Counted from the stretch's first letter, positions 1 through 11,753 are shown. The stretch: DNA of 64,000 bases from Cotesia glomerata (GCF_020080835.1 NC_058162.1:24707885-24771884); one strand, 5' to 3'. The notes: generated by a model not told the origin, from the sequence alone. Numbers and translations: made by a program.

Positions 1-922
1 GAAAATCTGCCTGTTGCACACCGAGAAATAAATTATTATTAAGAAAAAAGAACACTTGTTACATGAATTTAAATTGTTGGAAACTTTTAGATAAAATTAA
101 TTAAAATTAAAATACTTTTTTGTCATTAAAAATTCAAAGGCTTGAATAAAATGTTTGTTAAATTTTAAAAATTATTCTTTAAAAAAATACTACGAGAAAA
201 ATGTGATTTCTTCAGTTGAAAAAAAAAAAAAAAAAATGATTTCCCTTTGAAATTCTTGTAACTAGCGTGTACTTTTTCCTCAAAAGTAATTTTTTCTCTA
301 AGTGCAGAGGTACTCTTCTTGGAATTTACATAAAATTTCGCTGCATGTTTTATTCCGTCGAGTTACGCCAAAAAAATAGCTTAAATTTTTATCTATATGC
401 GATAGAACCGACCTTGTAAGCACGATTATGGCCACGATTTTTGGCGGATCTCAATGAAACTCAATATATTTATTCTATGAACGAAAATCTCGGTCAAGTT
501 TGAAAATGGGCCAAATCGATCGATTAGTTCCTAAGTTGTGGGTGTTAAAAATTTTTTTTCGTTCTTATGAAAATCAAAATTTAATATTAATAATGTTTAT
601 TTACTTAGCTTATAGCTATTTAGAATTTACGGTATAAAATTTTTGAATACTATTTACAATTTTTTCTCATTCAGTTTTACAAAATAGTTTACATTGTCTT
701 TTATATAGTTTTTTCAGCAGTTATTGTTCTCGTTCTTTTAATTTTGAACTGTCCTGCTCCCGTCTCATAATAAGATTCACTAAAGTCAAATTCTTCGTAT
801 AAATAGTTGGGGTAAACACGACATTTAACTTTATGAATAAATAGACATGTGTGATATTTAGTTTTTTGCCTTATTGACATCCAGTTTAATGTATCCACCA
901 TTCAGTCAATGCGAGTATATTA
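1..922. other. Flank, no gene seen
   Basis: AT-rich sequence with poly-A and poly-T runs (for example about 218-236). The only ORF is short, on the minus strand, and has no recognisable domain or splice context. I see no gene here. Confidence 0.5.
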
Positions 923-1658
923 AGGGGGATAGCCACTGTGAGGATAGAAGAAATAGGAGATTTTCGGGAATTTTTTTGACTGGGATAATAAAAGAGTTTG
1001 GGGATCGGGTTTTTTTTGTTTTATAAAGTATACATTAAAAAATATTCTCCTAAATTTTTATTAAAAAATATCATGTTGTTACAAAGTTATTATCATCTTT
1101 GCGGAGGACCAAAAAAATTTCCCCTACCACGATGCGAACTCTAACTTAAAAACGGATTATCTAAAACGAAAAAACGAAACAACATTGTAATCTGTATGCA
1201 TGTGGTTATCGTTATACGTAGGGGATTTTTAAAATTTGGATTTAAAAAAAAATGGCGACATATTAAAAATATTTTCGTTTTTTTTTTTCTCATTTTTTGG
1301 ATTCAAACAGCTCTAAAAAATTTTAAAAATCAAAATTTTCAAAATCCCCTACGTGCAACAATTGCTACTGTATAGACGAATATGGAGAAAAAAAAAGTTG
1401 CAAATCGGTTCATATTTATGCAAATTACAGTTCACATTAGTTCAAAAAAAGTAGTTTCGAGAAAAAATGCGTTTTTGTCGGAGCGCCGCGCGTGCAATAG
1501 TCATTTAACACACTGCTACAAAAATGACTATAACTCGAAAAATATTCGGAATTTTCATATAAAACTCTAGATACATATTTTTGAATGTATAAACTTTGAT
1601 TTAATGGAAGAAAAAAAATTTTTTTTTTTGTTTTAAATTTCACAGCGGCTATCCCCCT
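923..1658. mobile_element. Non-autonomous TIR element (MITE), 736 bp
   Basis: The ends are inverted repeats: AGGGGGATAGCCACTGTGA on the left and its near-complement TCACAGCGGCTATCCCCCT on the right. A TA dinucleotide sits directly outside each end (921-922 and 1659-1660), as expected of a TA target-site duplication. A second inverted pair lies inside (around 1217-1240 and 1330-1352, both with GTAGGGGATTTT-type sequence). No transposase reading frame is present, and the small ORFs inside are by-products of the repeat. Confidence 0.8.
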
Positions 1659-2473
1659 TAAATATATTTTATCAATAAATTTTATTAACATTCAGAATTA
1701 CGCGCATTACCTTATTTTACAATAATTGAAAGGTCTTTAAGTTATTTTCATTGTAGTTAATCATGATCACTTTACATAATTAGGTACCGTATTACGTATT
1801 TTTCTTAATACATTTATTTTTTTGACAATTTTTTTGCTTATATAATCTAAATTTCTATTAAAAGTTAAATTATCATCTAATATTATTTCCAGATATTTTG
1901 TTTCCGAAACACAGTTTAATTCATTATTATTAATTAACAATTTGCAACTATTTTTAACATCAGTTAATTTTATGAAATTTACCCAAATAACTTAAAGACT
2001 ATAATTAATAACTAAATTTTAGCAATTTAATTTTAAAGTTCATGTAATTAGCTTCAATGTACTTCATAATATATTTCCTTTTTTAATCATATCTTATATT
2101 TTTTCTATAATTAAAAAATTTTCATTATTAAATATATAATTTCCCTTAAATTATAACTTTTATAAACTAACTAAATGTAGTACCAAATATGCCAACTATT
2201 ATTAAAAGCTCAAATCGAAAAGAGGAACCTTTTCACATCGGGTGTGGCCAAATGTAACTTTTCTTTTAAATTTCATATAATTTCTCCAAAGTGCTAAAAT
2301 TTCTCCCCAATCACACCATTTTCTGTTTCGATACCATCAATTTTTTCGATTGCCCAACGCTTAATACATATCATTTCAAGCAATTGATTCAAAAGCAATG
2401 GCCTATAAAAATAACCTTTCTACCAATAAATGTTGAATTAAAGGGCCAAAGACCAAATCCCGAGAGTTTCGGA
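1659..2473. other. Upstream region of the LRR gene
   Basis: AT-rich region before the LRR gene. It should hold the promoter and 5' UTR, but no convincing TATA box or initiator can be picked out among the many A/T runs. The coding frame stays open upstream to an in-frame ATG at 2291, which I do not favour because translation from 2474 opens directly with a signal peptide. Confidence 0.4.
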
Positions 2474-4207
2474 ATGATTGCCCAGATAATTGGACTATTA
2501 CTCTTATTTTTTCGGAGCCACGGCCTCACGTCGGCTGTATCTACCGAGGACACTTGTTGCAAAGTCCAAGTTCAAGAAAAAACCGGTGTTACCACAAGAT
2601 CGATCCAACCAGAAGCAAAAACCTCTATTGCGCCATCCCAGTCTTCCGAGAGTTTGCTTGATTGCGTCTTAGCATCATGTAAAACGATTACTTTCAGCCG
2701 AGTTTTTTTATACCATCACCAACAAATCGATTCCTGCTTGTCCGCATTTCAGGTATTACTATTCCTTACATCACCATAACATCACAATCCACTGATTTCA
2801 ATTATGTTTCAGGAAAGATGCTCCGGCTCTTCAAAAATCAATCTGATCTTCAAGAAAGCAACCTTCTACAAAAATCAAATTTCCAAAAATTGGATAACTT
2901 TTAGACCCGAAAACTTCGATATTAAATCCATTAGATTTGAAGAGTGTCCAATTGGCAGTATCCAATCTGAAGCTTTTGATCTCCAAATCTTCTCAAAAAT
3001 GGAACAGTTTCACTTGATCAACACCAATATCTCAATTTTTCACAAGAACCTCTTCCAAAAGTTATCCAATATCAAAAATTTCGCAGTTCAAAACAACCTA
3101 ATCACTTTAGCAGAGTCTTATTTATTTTTTGGACCAGCAGAACAATTAGAAACTCTGGAATTAGATTCTTCAATTCAAAATTTGGAAGTGCTTAGCAATA
3201 TAACTCTTCAAGAACTGCCAAAAGTCCAACTTTTGTCCTTGCAAGGCAATAACATCACTTTCATACCCAAAACGCTTTTTGCAACATTTCCAAATCTTCG
3301 GTCGCTTTATTTAGATTCGTCCAACATCGTAAGAATTGATTCGAACGCTTTTGATGGTTTGATTTCCATCAAACAGGTGTTTTTGAGGAACAACCTTCTA
3401 TCTGAACTTCCTAAGGACTTGTTCCACCCAATTTTGGTTGCCAATAAGGATTTCAAGGTTGCTTTGAGCGGAAATCCTTGGAAATGCGACTGTAATCTAA
3501 TTTGGTTGAAGGAATTGATGGAAGAATTCAGAAATTTGGTTCTAGAAGAGCCAATTTGTGATAGGCCTGAAAGGAACAAGAATTTGGGGTTTCTAAAGGC
3601 GGATTTTTGTGATGAAGCGAAGATTTGGTGCAGCAATTTGGAAGATTTGATTGAAATAAGCATAAATTGTGAAAAAGGTGGAAAAAATATGAATGGATCA
3701 ATTAGAAATGCTTTGAGCGAGGGAAATATCTCTTTGGCGGGGCTCGATTGCGTTTGGAAGAGTGCTTTGATTAAAAAGGAAAATGATTGCGCAAAAAGGT
3801 TGTGGTTAGCGAACGAGGACAAAGCGATGGTATTGTCTTTGTATACAATAGGGACCATTTTGTTCGGAGTTTTTTGCGCCGTTGGGTGCTTTTTAATTGT
3901 CAGAAAGAACAAGAGGATGGTGAAGGCCAACCAAAAGGTTGTGGTTGAAGGAAGAGACTCGATTACGCTGCCTGGAGGTGAAGCTTGTCAAAGAGATAAT
4001 AAAGGAGAAATTGATTATTTTACGCCTATTGAAGCTAATGAGGGTAATGAGTATGAATCGATACAAGACGTGAGGAAAGAAGAAAGCAAGAGTGATAATT
4101 GCCCACCGCCGTTGCCACCGCATCCGTTTCATGGTGTGAAATCCGTTTCTTTGTTGATGGAAGGAAGTCACGGGAAACGGGAAGTTATTGATGATTATTT
4201 GTTGTAA
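2474..4207 (+). CDS. Leucine-rich repeat type I transmembrane protein
   Basis: Two exons, 2474-2752 and 2813-4207, separated by a 60-bp GT-AG intron in phase 0; predicted product 557 aa. Residues 1-20 or so form a signal peptide (MIAQIIGLLLLFF core). A cysteine-rich N-terminal part follows, then about five irregular leucine-rich repeats around residues 130-300, with typical pieces such as VQLLSLQGNNITFIPKTLF and LRSLYLDSSNIVRI. A C-terminal LRR cap begins near residue 313 (NPWKCDC). A hydrophobic helix at about 431-456 is followed by basic RKNKRMVK, so the last 100 residues should be cytoplasmic; they include a PPPLPPHP stretch that could bind SH3 or WW domains. The architecture suggests a cell-surface adhesion or recognition role, but I cannot assign it to a named family member. 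Because the intron is a multiple of three and the frame is conserved across it, retention would matter only through the in-frame stop at 2777. An alternative start at 2291 would place 61 residues before the signal peptide and is unlikely. Confidence 0.85.
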
Positions 4208-4217
4208 TTTGGTGGTT

Positions 4218-4223
4218 AATAAA
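4218..4223 (+). terminator. Poly(A) signal of the LRR gene
   Basis: AATAAA only ten bases after the stop codon, followed by a T/G-rich stretch (about 4238-4265). Other AATAAA hexamers at 4481 and 4736 could serve a longer 3' UTR. Confidence 0.45.
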
Positions 4224-4740
4224 TTGGTATTGCATTTATTTTTGGTGGGAATTTTGTTTTTTTTATGGGGAATGCTTCTTGAATTGTTATTTCTGGGATG
4301 GTGATTGCATTTGAAGGGAGTTTAGCGGAGGTATGTTAGTGTTCGAGGTAATTTGCATTTGAAGGTTTCAAGATTGAATATACAGTTATGGGTAATTTGA
4401 ATTTTAGATTCTGTTTTGGGAGTAAATTTGTTGAAATTTTTTGAAATGTCATTTTAGAAGAAATACTAAATCAGCGAGGTAATAAAGTTTTTTGTGAATT
4501 ATTATAATATTTTAAAGTTGGTATAAATTCTACTTTTTTTTTTTTTATTTCAGATTTTGTGATAAAATTTTTTAGTATAAAATTGAAGTCATTATTATGA
4601 AAGTTGATTAATTTTTCTAGCGAATTTCATCAAGCATAATTTTTTTAAATGAAAGAACAAAAAAATTCTTTTGTTAATTTATATTAGCCACCTTGCAGTC
4701 ACTATGTGACTGCTGTGATTTGTGAGCTGTAAATGAATAA
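4224..4740. other. 3' flank of the LRR gene
   Basis: T/G-rich then AT-rich sequence with no ORF worth naming. Probably 3' UTR and intergenic DNA. Confidence 0.4.
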
Positions 4741-5831
4741 AATTTTGGTTTAGTGAATAATGACTTTTGTTAAATTGAACTGTACTTTCTTAACTATTGA
4801 CGTTTTTTAAAATATAAGCTTATCCTAATGTTACACTCATCAAGAGCTTTCATTTGAGTATCCACATGCATTTTTGATATATTTTTCATATATACATATA
4901 TATAATATATAATATATATTATATATAAATATATGAAAAATTGATGTGGGTACTCAAATGAAAGGTCTTAAAGAGTGTAATATCAGGATGAGCTTATATA
5001 TTTAAAAATGTCAATAGTTCACGAGAAACAAGGTCATTTCTTAATTATATATTTAGAGATACATTTTGATATAGTTTTCATAGTTATAATATATATTTTA
5101 AAGATATAAGCTTATCTTGATGTTACACTCATCGAGAGCTTTCATTTGAGTACCCACATGAATTTTTGATATATTTTTCATATATACAAATATGGAATAT
5201 ATATAAATATATGAAAAATTGATGTGGGTACTCAAATGAAAGGTCTCAATGAATGTAACATCGGGATGAGCTTATATCTTTAAAAATGTCAATAGATGAT
5301 AAAATACAATGTAATTTCTTAATTATTGACATTTTTTAAGATATAAACACATTTCAATGTTACACTCATCAAGACCTTTTATTTAAGTACCCACATGGCA
5401 TTTTTTTATCTATTTTACATATATGGTATTTGTGAAGTATATAAATATATAAAATATATGAAAAATTGATGTGGGTACTCTAATGAAAGGTCTTGATGAG
5501 CGTAATGTCAGAGTGAGCTTATATCTTTAAAAATGTCAATAGTTGATAAGATACAATGTAATTTCTTAATTATTGAAATTTTTTAAGATATAAACTTATT
5601 TCGATGTTACACTCATCGAGACCTTTCATCTAAGTACCCACATGGCATTTTTCATATATTTTATATATATGGTATTTGTGAAATATATAAATATATAAAA
5701 TATATAAAAAATTGATGTGGGTACTCAAATGAAAGGTCTCGATGAGTGTAACATTGTGATGAGCTTATATCTTTAAAAATACCAATAGTTTATAAGATAC
5801 AAGGTCATTTCTTAATCATGTATCTAGAGAT
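4741..5831. repeat. Array of four large AT-rich palindromes
   Basis: Four successive hairpins, centred near 4905, 5190, 5430 and 5680. Each arm of about 100 bp reads from GACATTTTTAAAGATATAAG through GATGTTACACTCATC and CTTTCATTTGAGTACCCACA to a TATATA-rich loop, then back in complement. The whole array, including its non-palindromic left border (TAATGACTTTTGTTAAATTG) and right border (ATTATGTATCTAGAGAT type), recurs at 47537-48566. It is therefore a mobile or duplicated unit, resembling foldback elements. Confidence 0.75.
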
Positions 5832-6978
5832 TAATAAAATTTTTTAGTAAGATTTTGAAGTAATTATTGCAAAAATCAATTGATTTTTACACAAATCTCT
5901 TCAATAAAAAATTTTTTACAAAAAAAAATTTTGCTTTTTAAGTTCATTACTCTTGGTAAAATTTGCATAGAATTCTTTGCTAAAACGTTAAAATAATTAT
6001 TGTAAATTCAATTGATCTTCTATCGAAGATAATTTTATTGTGTGTAAGTATAGTAAAAAATAATATTTTTCTCGAACATTTGCATATAAAAATAAAGACT
6101 CAATTATAGAAAGTTATAATTTTATAATTATCCGTATCAAAAATAGCCCAAATTGAAGGAATCTATTTCGAAAGATCGAAAGAAAGATAGTAAGATAATT
6201 ATTAGCGAAATGTTGTCTATTGGTAATGTCTATTTTAGTTATAAAGTTAAAGCGCTATATTAATATGTATATCTATCGTTCTTAGATGTTATTTATCTCG
6301 ATTGGCAAAGCAGGTCGAGTTTGGTATATATTAAACGTTGGGCAATCTGCCAAACTTAAAGTTACTTCTGCGCCGAAGGAAAGGAACTTGGTAATGAGCT
6401 ACATACCTACTAACTTTTATTATCGCTATAATAGTAAAGAACTATAACAATAGAATCATTCCAATTGTTTATACACTCGAGTTTTTTTAACAATAAACTT
6501 TATTTCCGTCCGCTTAGATGTTGCTGAAACCAAAAGCGTACTGCTTTTTACGAATTGACCGTCTAAGATTCTGGTTGACCATGATTGTAGATATAGATAC
6601 CGCGGAACGATCAGATGAAGAAAGAAAGAGATGCTTTACAGGATTTCCAAGTTCAACTAATCCATTCCGATGGATTAATTGGGTAGGTAGGTCATGCACT
6701 TGTCTTACTCACCCAATTAAGTTGTGAAAGAGCTAGCAAGAGACGGCAAACTAATGTCAACCGATGAGATGATTTGCAATGACCTGTCTCGAAAGAATGC
6801 CACGATTGCGTTAATCAAAATCTATCGATCTGACGTATCAATTCGATCGGAAAGCCATTAAGAGTTTGATCGCTCATCGAATAAGTTTACGTTCAATTTA
6901 TCCACGCCCGAGACAAGTTAGATTGTTCTTTTTTTTTTACTGCTATTATTATTGTTAGCTTGATATAATTAACCTGAA
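5832..6978. other. Upstream region of troponin C 1
   Basis: AT-rich to about 6300, then less AT-rich and apparently single-copy sequence (6300-6900), which probably holds the promoter and 5' UTR exon(s) of the troponin C gene. TATA-like strings occur (for example near 6325) but none can be assigned. The ORFs at 6514-6727 have no homology I recognise. Confidence 0.4.
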
Positions 6979-9900
6979 ATGGTAAAGTGATAACTTGAAG
7001 GACTATTTTTTGTTATTTAGTGGAGTGCTAATTTTTTTGTTTCTGTTTTAGGAACCTGGACAATTAAGTAAAGACCAAAAGAAACGTATGTCAATTTATT
7101 TTTACATTTAATATATTGATTTATAAGCTTGAAATTTTTTTATTAGAATTTATTTCTTTGAAGTTTTGATTTTTAAAAATGGTTTTTTTTTAATTTTTGA
7201 TAAAATTGAATTTTGAACAATTTTTGTTGAATTGATATTTTATAAAATATAAATAATTTAGAGACTAAATAAAATAAAAAGAAATTTTTGAAAAAATTAT
7301 AGTTGTTTAAATGGCTGTAACTTCTGAATTATTAGTTTTTTGAACAAAAGGTGTAAAGAACTGAATTTTTAACAATTTTTGGTTCCGTAAAAATTTTTGT
7401 AGGGCCAGTATTCTAGAATATACAATTAATTTGATTATAAGCTTCAAAATATACAAAGAACAATTTTTGGAAAAGTTATATAGTTGTTCAAATGGCTGTA
7501 ACTTTTGAAATTTTGATTTTGGAAAGAAAATTTTGGAACTAAAATTGTAGAGGGTCAAATTTTGAACAATTTTGGTATTCTTAAAAATTTTTGTAGAATT
7601 GGTTGAAATATGCGTCATTATTTAGACGCCAAAGTTCAAAATTAATCCATGGTATCGAATACTATTTCGAGGAATTAATGTTTATATGATAAAAGATGTT
7701 TATATGATATTGGATATTTTCTATATTTTTATAGAAAAAAGTATATGGGTGATTCTCTGTAAGGATGTTTTTTGCTGTCCCAGGCATTTTTTTATTAGAA
7801 AAATTGTTCTTTTGTTATTAAAAAAAATTTATTACGAAAGTAAAAAAATATTTCTATTTGGAGCATTGAAAACTAAAATGAAATAAATTTTGGTTTTTTT
7901 GCTATAAATTCGTAAACCACCGAAATAACAGTCCCCTGGGCTGTCCCATTCCCAAAATTAAAACTTTAAGATTAAATTTTAAGTTATTCGTCCATAATAT
8001 ATAATTTGGTCCATAATGTTTATAAACTTAATTAGTTAACTAACAACCTTCTTCAATAAAAAGTACCGAAAATTAATTTGTTTCATTAAATTCATTAAAC
8101 CAAAGTTTGTCCCAGGCATTTTAAGAACAGTCCCCTGCCAGAAGTTCAAAGCCAAAAAAAAAAATCCAGCGTGTTATTTTACCTTTTGTAAGGTTTATGA
8201 GGACCTAACTAGCCTTGAGTTAATAACCATAGGGCTGTTAGCGCTTTATCAGCATTTTATTTAGTGTCAAAGCACCGTTTGTGCTGGAAATATGTGTCTG
8301 GGCCCCTTCAAAACTCAATCCACTGGCAAATATTTTTATTTATAATTTATTTATAAAATTGGATCCATAAGTCTTAATATTATTCTAATTAATGTAAACA
8401 TTCATTGAGAATTTGAAAAGTTGAATACATTGAAATAGTTTGCTTGATTTTTCTCAATTTGATAAAATAAAAACAGTCCCCTGGCAAGCAGTCCCCTGTG
8501 ATGTTATATAGCAAAAGATACACAAATACCAAAAAAGCAAAAATTAATTCGGCTGTTTATTTATTATGATTAAGCTGATAGTTTTGTAGCCCTTGTTAAT
8601 TTTTTTTCTAATAATATCAAAAATAATTTGGTCGGACAATTTTGTACAGATTTAAAACGTCCTTACAGAGAATCACCCATATAGTAACAAGTTAGTTAAA
8701 AGTCTTATTATTATTATTGTTGTTATTATTAAGTGTATAACTGAAAAATCGCTACACTTTTTTAGTTGAGCTTTAGTTAGTTGGTTACAAAAGCGCTCCT
8801 TGTAAAGATATTCCTTTTGAGTCATAATTTAATAAAGGCATCATAATAGATGAACTTAATTTCATTATTTATTTAAAATAATTTACTCATAAGGTAAAAG
8901 CCCCAATAGATGATCATGTACCAGTATATGATCACTCCATGTATTTGTATACCTATATTTGTGAATATAGATATACAGATACATGGAGTGATCATATACT
9001 GGTACGTGATCATCTATTGGGGCTTTTACCTTAATCTAATAGAATTAATATTTTTAAGATATGGTCAATTTAAATATAGCTTTCAGAGTATATAATTAAA
9101 AGTTATTTTTTTTGAAAATTATATAGTTTTGGAAATGGCTGTAACTTTTGAGTTATTGATTTGAGAAAAAAAAAAAGTTTTGAATAAAAATTGTAGAAAA
9201 TTCAATTTTAAACAAATTTTATCTCAATAAAAAATCTCGTAGAAGCATTATTTTTGAAAAAAATTACAATTTTTCTCACCAGAACTGAAAACAGCTTTCG
9301 ATGCATTCGACCACCAAAAAAATAACACCATTCAAACCTCAGACATCGCTACAATCGTGAACATGATGGGTATAGAGTTAGAAAACCCTGCAGACTTAGA
9401 CAACGCCATCATGGAAGTTGATACCTTTGGTAAATATCTACCTCTAAATTTTCAATCTACTTTTAATTACTAATTACTATTAAATAAATCAATTTTCGTA
9501 GGAAGCGGGGAAGCTAAATTCGAAGATTTCTGCACGATAGTCGCCAGATTTATGGAAGAAGACGTCGATATTGAAACTTTGAAAACAGAATTGAAAGAAG
9601 CCTTTCGGCTTTATGATCGTGAAGGAAACGGATATATTACCACTGAATGCTTCAGAGAAATTCTCAGTGAAATTGACGAGAATCTTAATAATGACGAGCT
9701 TGACATGATGATTGAAGAAATTGACGCTGACGGTTCCGGAACTTTAGATTTTGAAGGTTTATTTTTTTAAATTAATTTTTTTGAAACTTCAAATTTGAAA
9801 AAAATTTTTTTGCAATATTTTTATCAATTCTTAAACAAAATAATTTTTTTATAAGGTAAAAGCCCCAATTATTGACACCATTAAAGACAAAGTAATGATT

Positions 9901-11624
9901 TGATTTTTTCTAAGCAATCAAATATCAATATCGTTGAATTTTATTTGTGGTAATGTCTCAAGTAAGCTTTTTACTAATCAATTTCTTTTTTTCAAAAGAT
10001 AATCCCTGATATTTACTAATTAATTTTTAATAATTAAATAGACTATCCGGATACACCAATTATTGGCAGGTTAAAAAACTGATTGATCTAATTATTGACA
10101 TACCTTCACCCTAATTATTGACACCTATACTAAGCATGCCTAGAATCATCTGCTTATTCTTATTTATCCAAACTTATTATTAAGTAATCAATTTTATTAA
10201 AGTTTATTAATAATAATTTCCATAAATGATTAATTACTTTTAAAAATATAAAAATTTCTTTAAAAATAATTTATTGAATCAGAAGAGTTCAAACTCTTAC
10301 AGTTAATTTTTTAGGTTAAAGTCAAAAAAAGGCGTGATAGCGCTGTCGAATGGCTGTCAATGTGAGATTCAACTTAAAATTATCAACTAGTTATTGACAC
10401 CCATTATTTAAATATTATACAGCATATAATTAATTTCGATTATTCAATTTTATAAATTTTTCATATAAGGTAAAAGCCCTTATTATTGACACTATAAGAG
10501 ACAAAGTTATGATTTGATTTTTTAATCAATCAAATATCAATATCGTTGAATTTTGTTTGTGGTAATGTCTCAAGTAATTTTTTACTAATCAATTTCTTTT
10601 TTAAAATGATAATCCCTGATATTTACTAATTAATTTTTAATAATTAAATAGACTATCCGGATACACCAATTATTGGCAGGTTAAAAAAATGATTGATCTA
10701 ATTATTGACATACCTTCACCCTAATTATTGACACCTATACTAAGCATGCCTAGAATCATCTGCTTATTCTTATTTATCCAAACTTATTTTTAAGTAATCA
10801 ATTTTATTAAAGTTTATTAATAATAACTCCCATAAATGATTAATTACTTTTAAAAATAAAAAAATTTATTTAAAAATAATTTATTGAATCAGAAGAGTTC
10901 AAACTCTTACAGTTAATTTTTTAGGTTAAAGTCAAAAAAAGGCGTGATAGTGCTGTCGAATGGCTGTCAATATGAGATTCGACTTAAAAATTATCAACTA
11001 GTTATTGACACCCATTATTTAATTATTATAATGCATACAATTAATTTCGATTATTCAATTTTATAAATTTTTCCTATATTGTTAATTAAAAAAAAAAAAA
11101 GATGATATTATTAGATGAAGAAATTAATTTAAACTTGGCATTAAAAAAAAATGCTTTTCTAATCAAAGTTGTTAAGAAAATAAACGTTCGTAAGCTGGTT
11201 TGATGAACTGGTGGTAACTTTATTTTTTTTTCAATAATTAATATTTAATATTTTGAACTGACAGTAATTCTTTTCAATTTTTTAGTTAATTAGAATTTAA
11301 TAAAAATTTATATGATAGTTATTCTTATTACAGATAATTAAATATATTTAAAAATAATTCAGTGTGTCAATATTTAGACCCCTGTCAATAATTGGGGCTT
11401 TTACCTTACTTTCGAGTAAATTTTTTTGATTGCGTGCCGAAAAAAATTTCAGGGTGTAACCGGAAATGACCTTATTAAGAATTGAGAAAAGGAATTGTAG
11501 ATATATAAATTTAATAAGACAAAAAAAAAGTTAAATTTACGCAATAAAAAATTCCAGTGACTAATTTAAATTTCACAATCTAATTTTTGTCTGTTTAGAA
11601 TTTGTGGAGGCAATGACGCACTGA
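6979..11624 (+). CDS. TpnC: Troponin C, F1-like (only EF-hand IV canonical)
   Basis: Five coding exons: 6979-6981 (ATG alone), 7052-7085, 9283-9429, 9502-9756 and 11599-11624; 154 aa, normal for the family. Troponin C is the calcium sensor of the thin-filament troponin complex in striated muscle. The product has four EF-hands. Loop I (residues 22-33, DHQKNNTIQTSD) is degenerate. Loop II (59-70, DTFGSGEAKFED) has Phe at position 3 and Asp at 12. Loop III (100-111, DREGNGYITTEC) ends in Cys. Loop IV (136-147, DADGSGTLDFEE) is canonical. A single working C-terminal site is the known hallmark of insect F1 troponin C, which serves stretch activation in asynchronous flight muscle; assignment to F1 is inference. 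Introns 2 and 4 carry MITEs. Exons 3-5 are secure. Exon 1 is the weakest call: it is chosen because the ATG is followed by a good donor (GTAAAG), lies 70 bp before the acceptor, and matches the ATG-only first exon of the second gene. The neighbour at 19364 is a paralogue with identical intron phases. Confidence 0.9.
7270..7640 (+). repeat. ~185-bp diverged tandem repeat, two units
   Basis: Two head-to-tail units marked by ATGGCTGTAACTT at about 7311 and 7493, each followed by GAACAAAA-type, AATTTTTGTAG-type and AAGCTTCAAAATATA-type blocks. This lies in intron 2 of troponin C 1. The same degenerate family appears throughout the window. Confidence 0.65.
7744..8681. mobile_element. TIR element (MITE), 938 bp, in troponin C intron 2
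   Basis: Left end TATGGGTGATTCTCTGTAAG and right end CTTACAGAGAATCACCCATA are perfect inverted repeats, flanked by TA on both sides (7742-7743, 8682-8683). The interior repeats the motif CAGTCCCCTG four or more times (near 7930, 8130, 8474, 8490). There is no transposase ORF. Confidence 0.85.
8892..9031. mobile_element. 140-bp fully palindromic MITE
   Basis: The element is almost one continuous inverted repeat. Its arms of about 55 bp begin AGGTAAAAGCCCCAATAGAT and include CAGTATATGATCACTCCATG; a short AT-rich loop is near 8955. TA flanks both ends (8890-8891, 9032-9033). Its outer 17 bp are identical to those of the 1.5-kb compound element at 9854. Confidence 0.85.
9085..9265 (+). repeat. 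~185-bp diverged repeat, one unit
   Basis: One unit of the degenerate family (ATGGCTGTAACTTTTGAG near 9133) directly before exon 3 of troponin C 1. Confidence 0.5.
9854..11406 (+). mobile_element. Compound MITE, copy A (two tandem units)
   Basis: Ends AGGTAAAAGCCCCAATTATT and AATAATTGGGGCTTTTACCT are inverted repeats between TA dinucleotides (9852-9853, 11407-11408). The inside consists of two head-to-tail units of about 612 bp, the second starting near 10470 with another AAGGTAAAAGCCC, then a single tail of about 330 bp. It fills most of intron 4 of troponin C 1, in the sense orientation. No coding capacity. Confidence 0.9.
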
Positions 11625-11747
11625 TTGTCCCTGGATGGAGAAATTGTAATTGTAACAATTCATTAATTATCATCATACATTATATATCGTACAAAAAAAA
11701 AATTGTACGGTTAATACATGTTATATCACCGGTTGCGCTGTATTTGT

Positions 11748-11753
11748 AATAAA
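11748..11753 (+). terminator. Poly(A) signal of troponin C 1
   Basis: AATAAA 124 bases after the stop, with a second AATAAA at 11762 and a GT-rich stretch shortly downstream (near 11783). Confidence 0.6.

Noticed and set aside
2291..2473. Longer N-terminus of the LRR protein
   Set aside because: The upstream in-frame ATG would put 61 unremarkable residues before a clear signal peptide.
3307..3930. 207-codon minus-strand ORF
   Set aside because: Shadow of the LRR gene exon 2; low-complexity composition and no supporting features.
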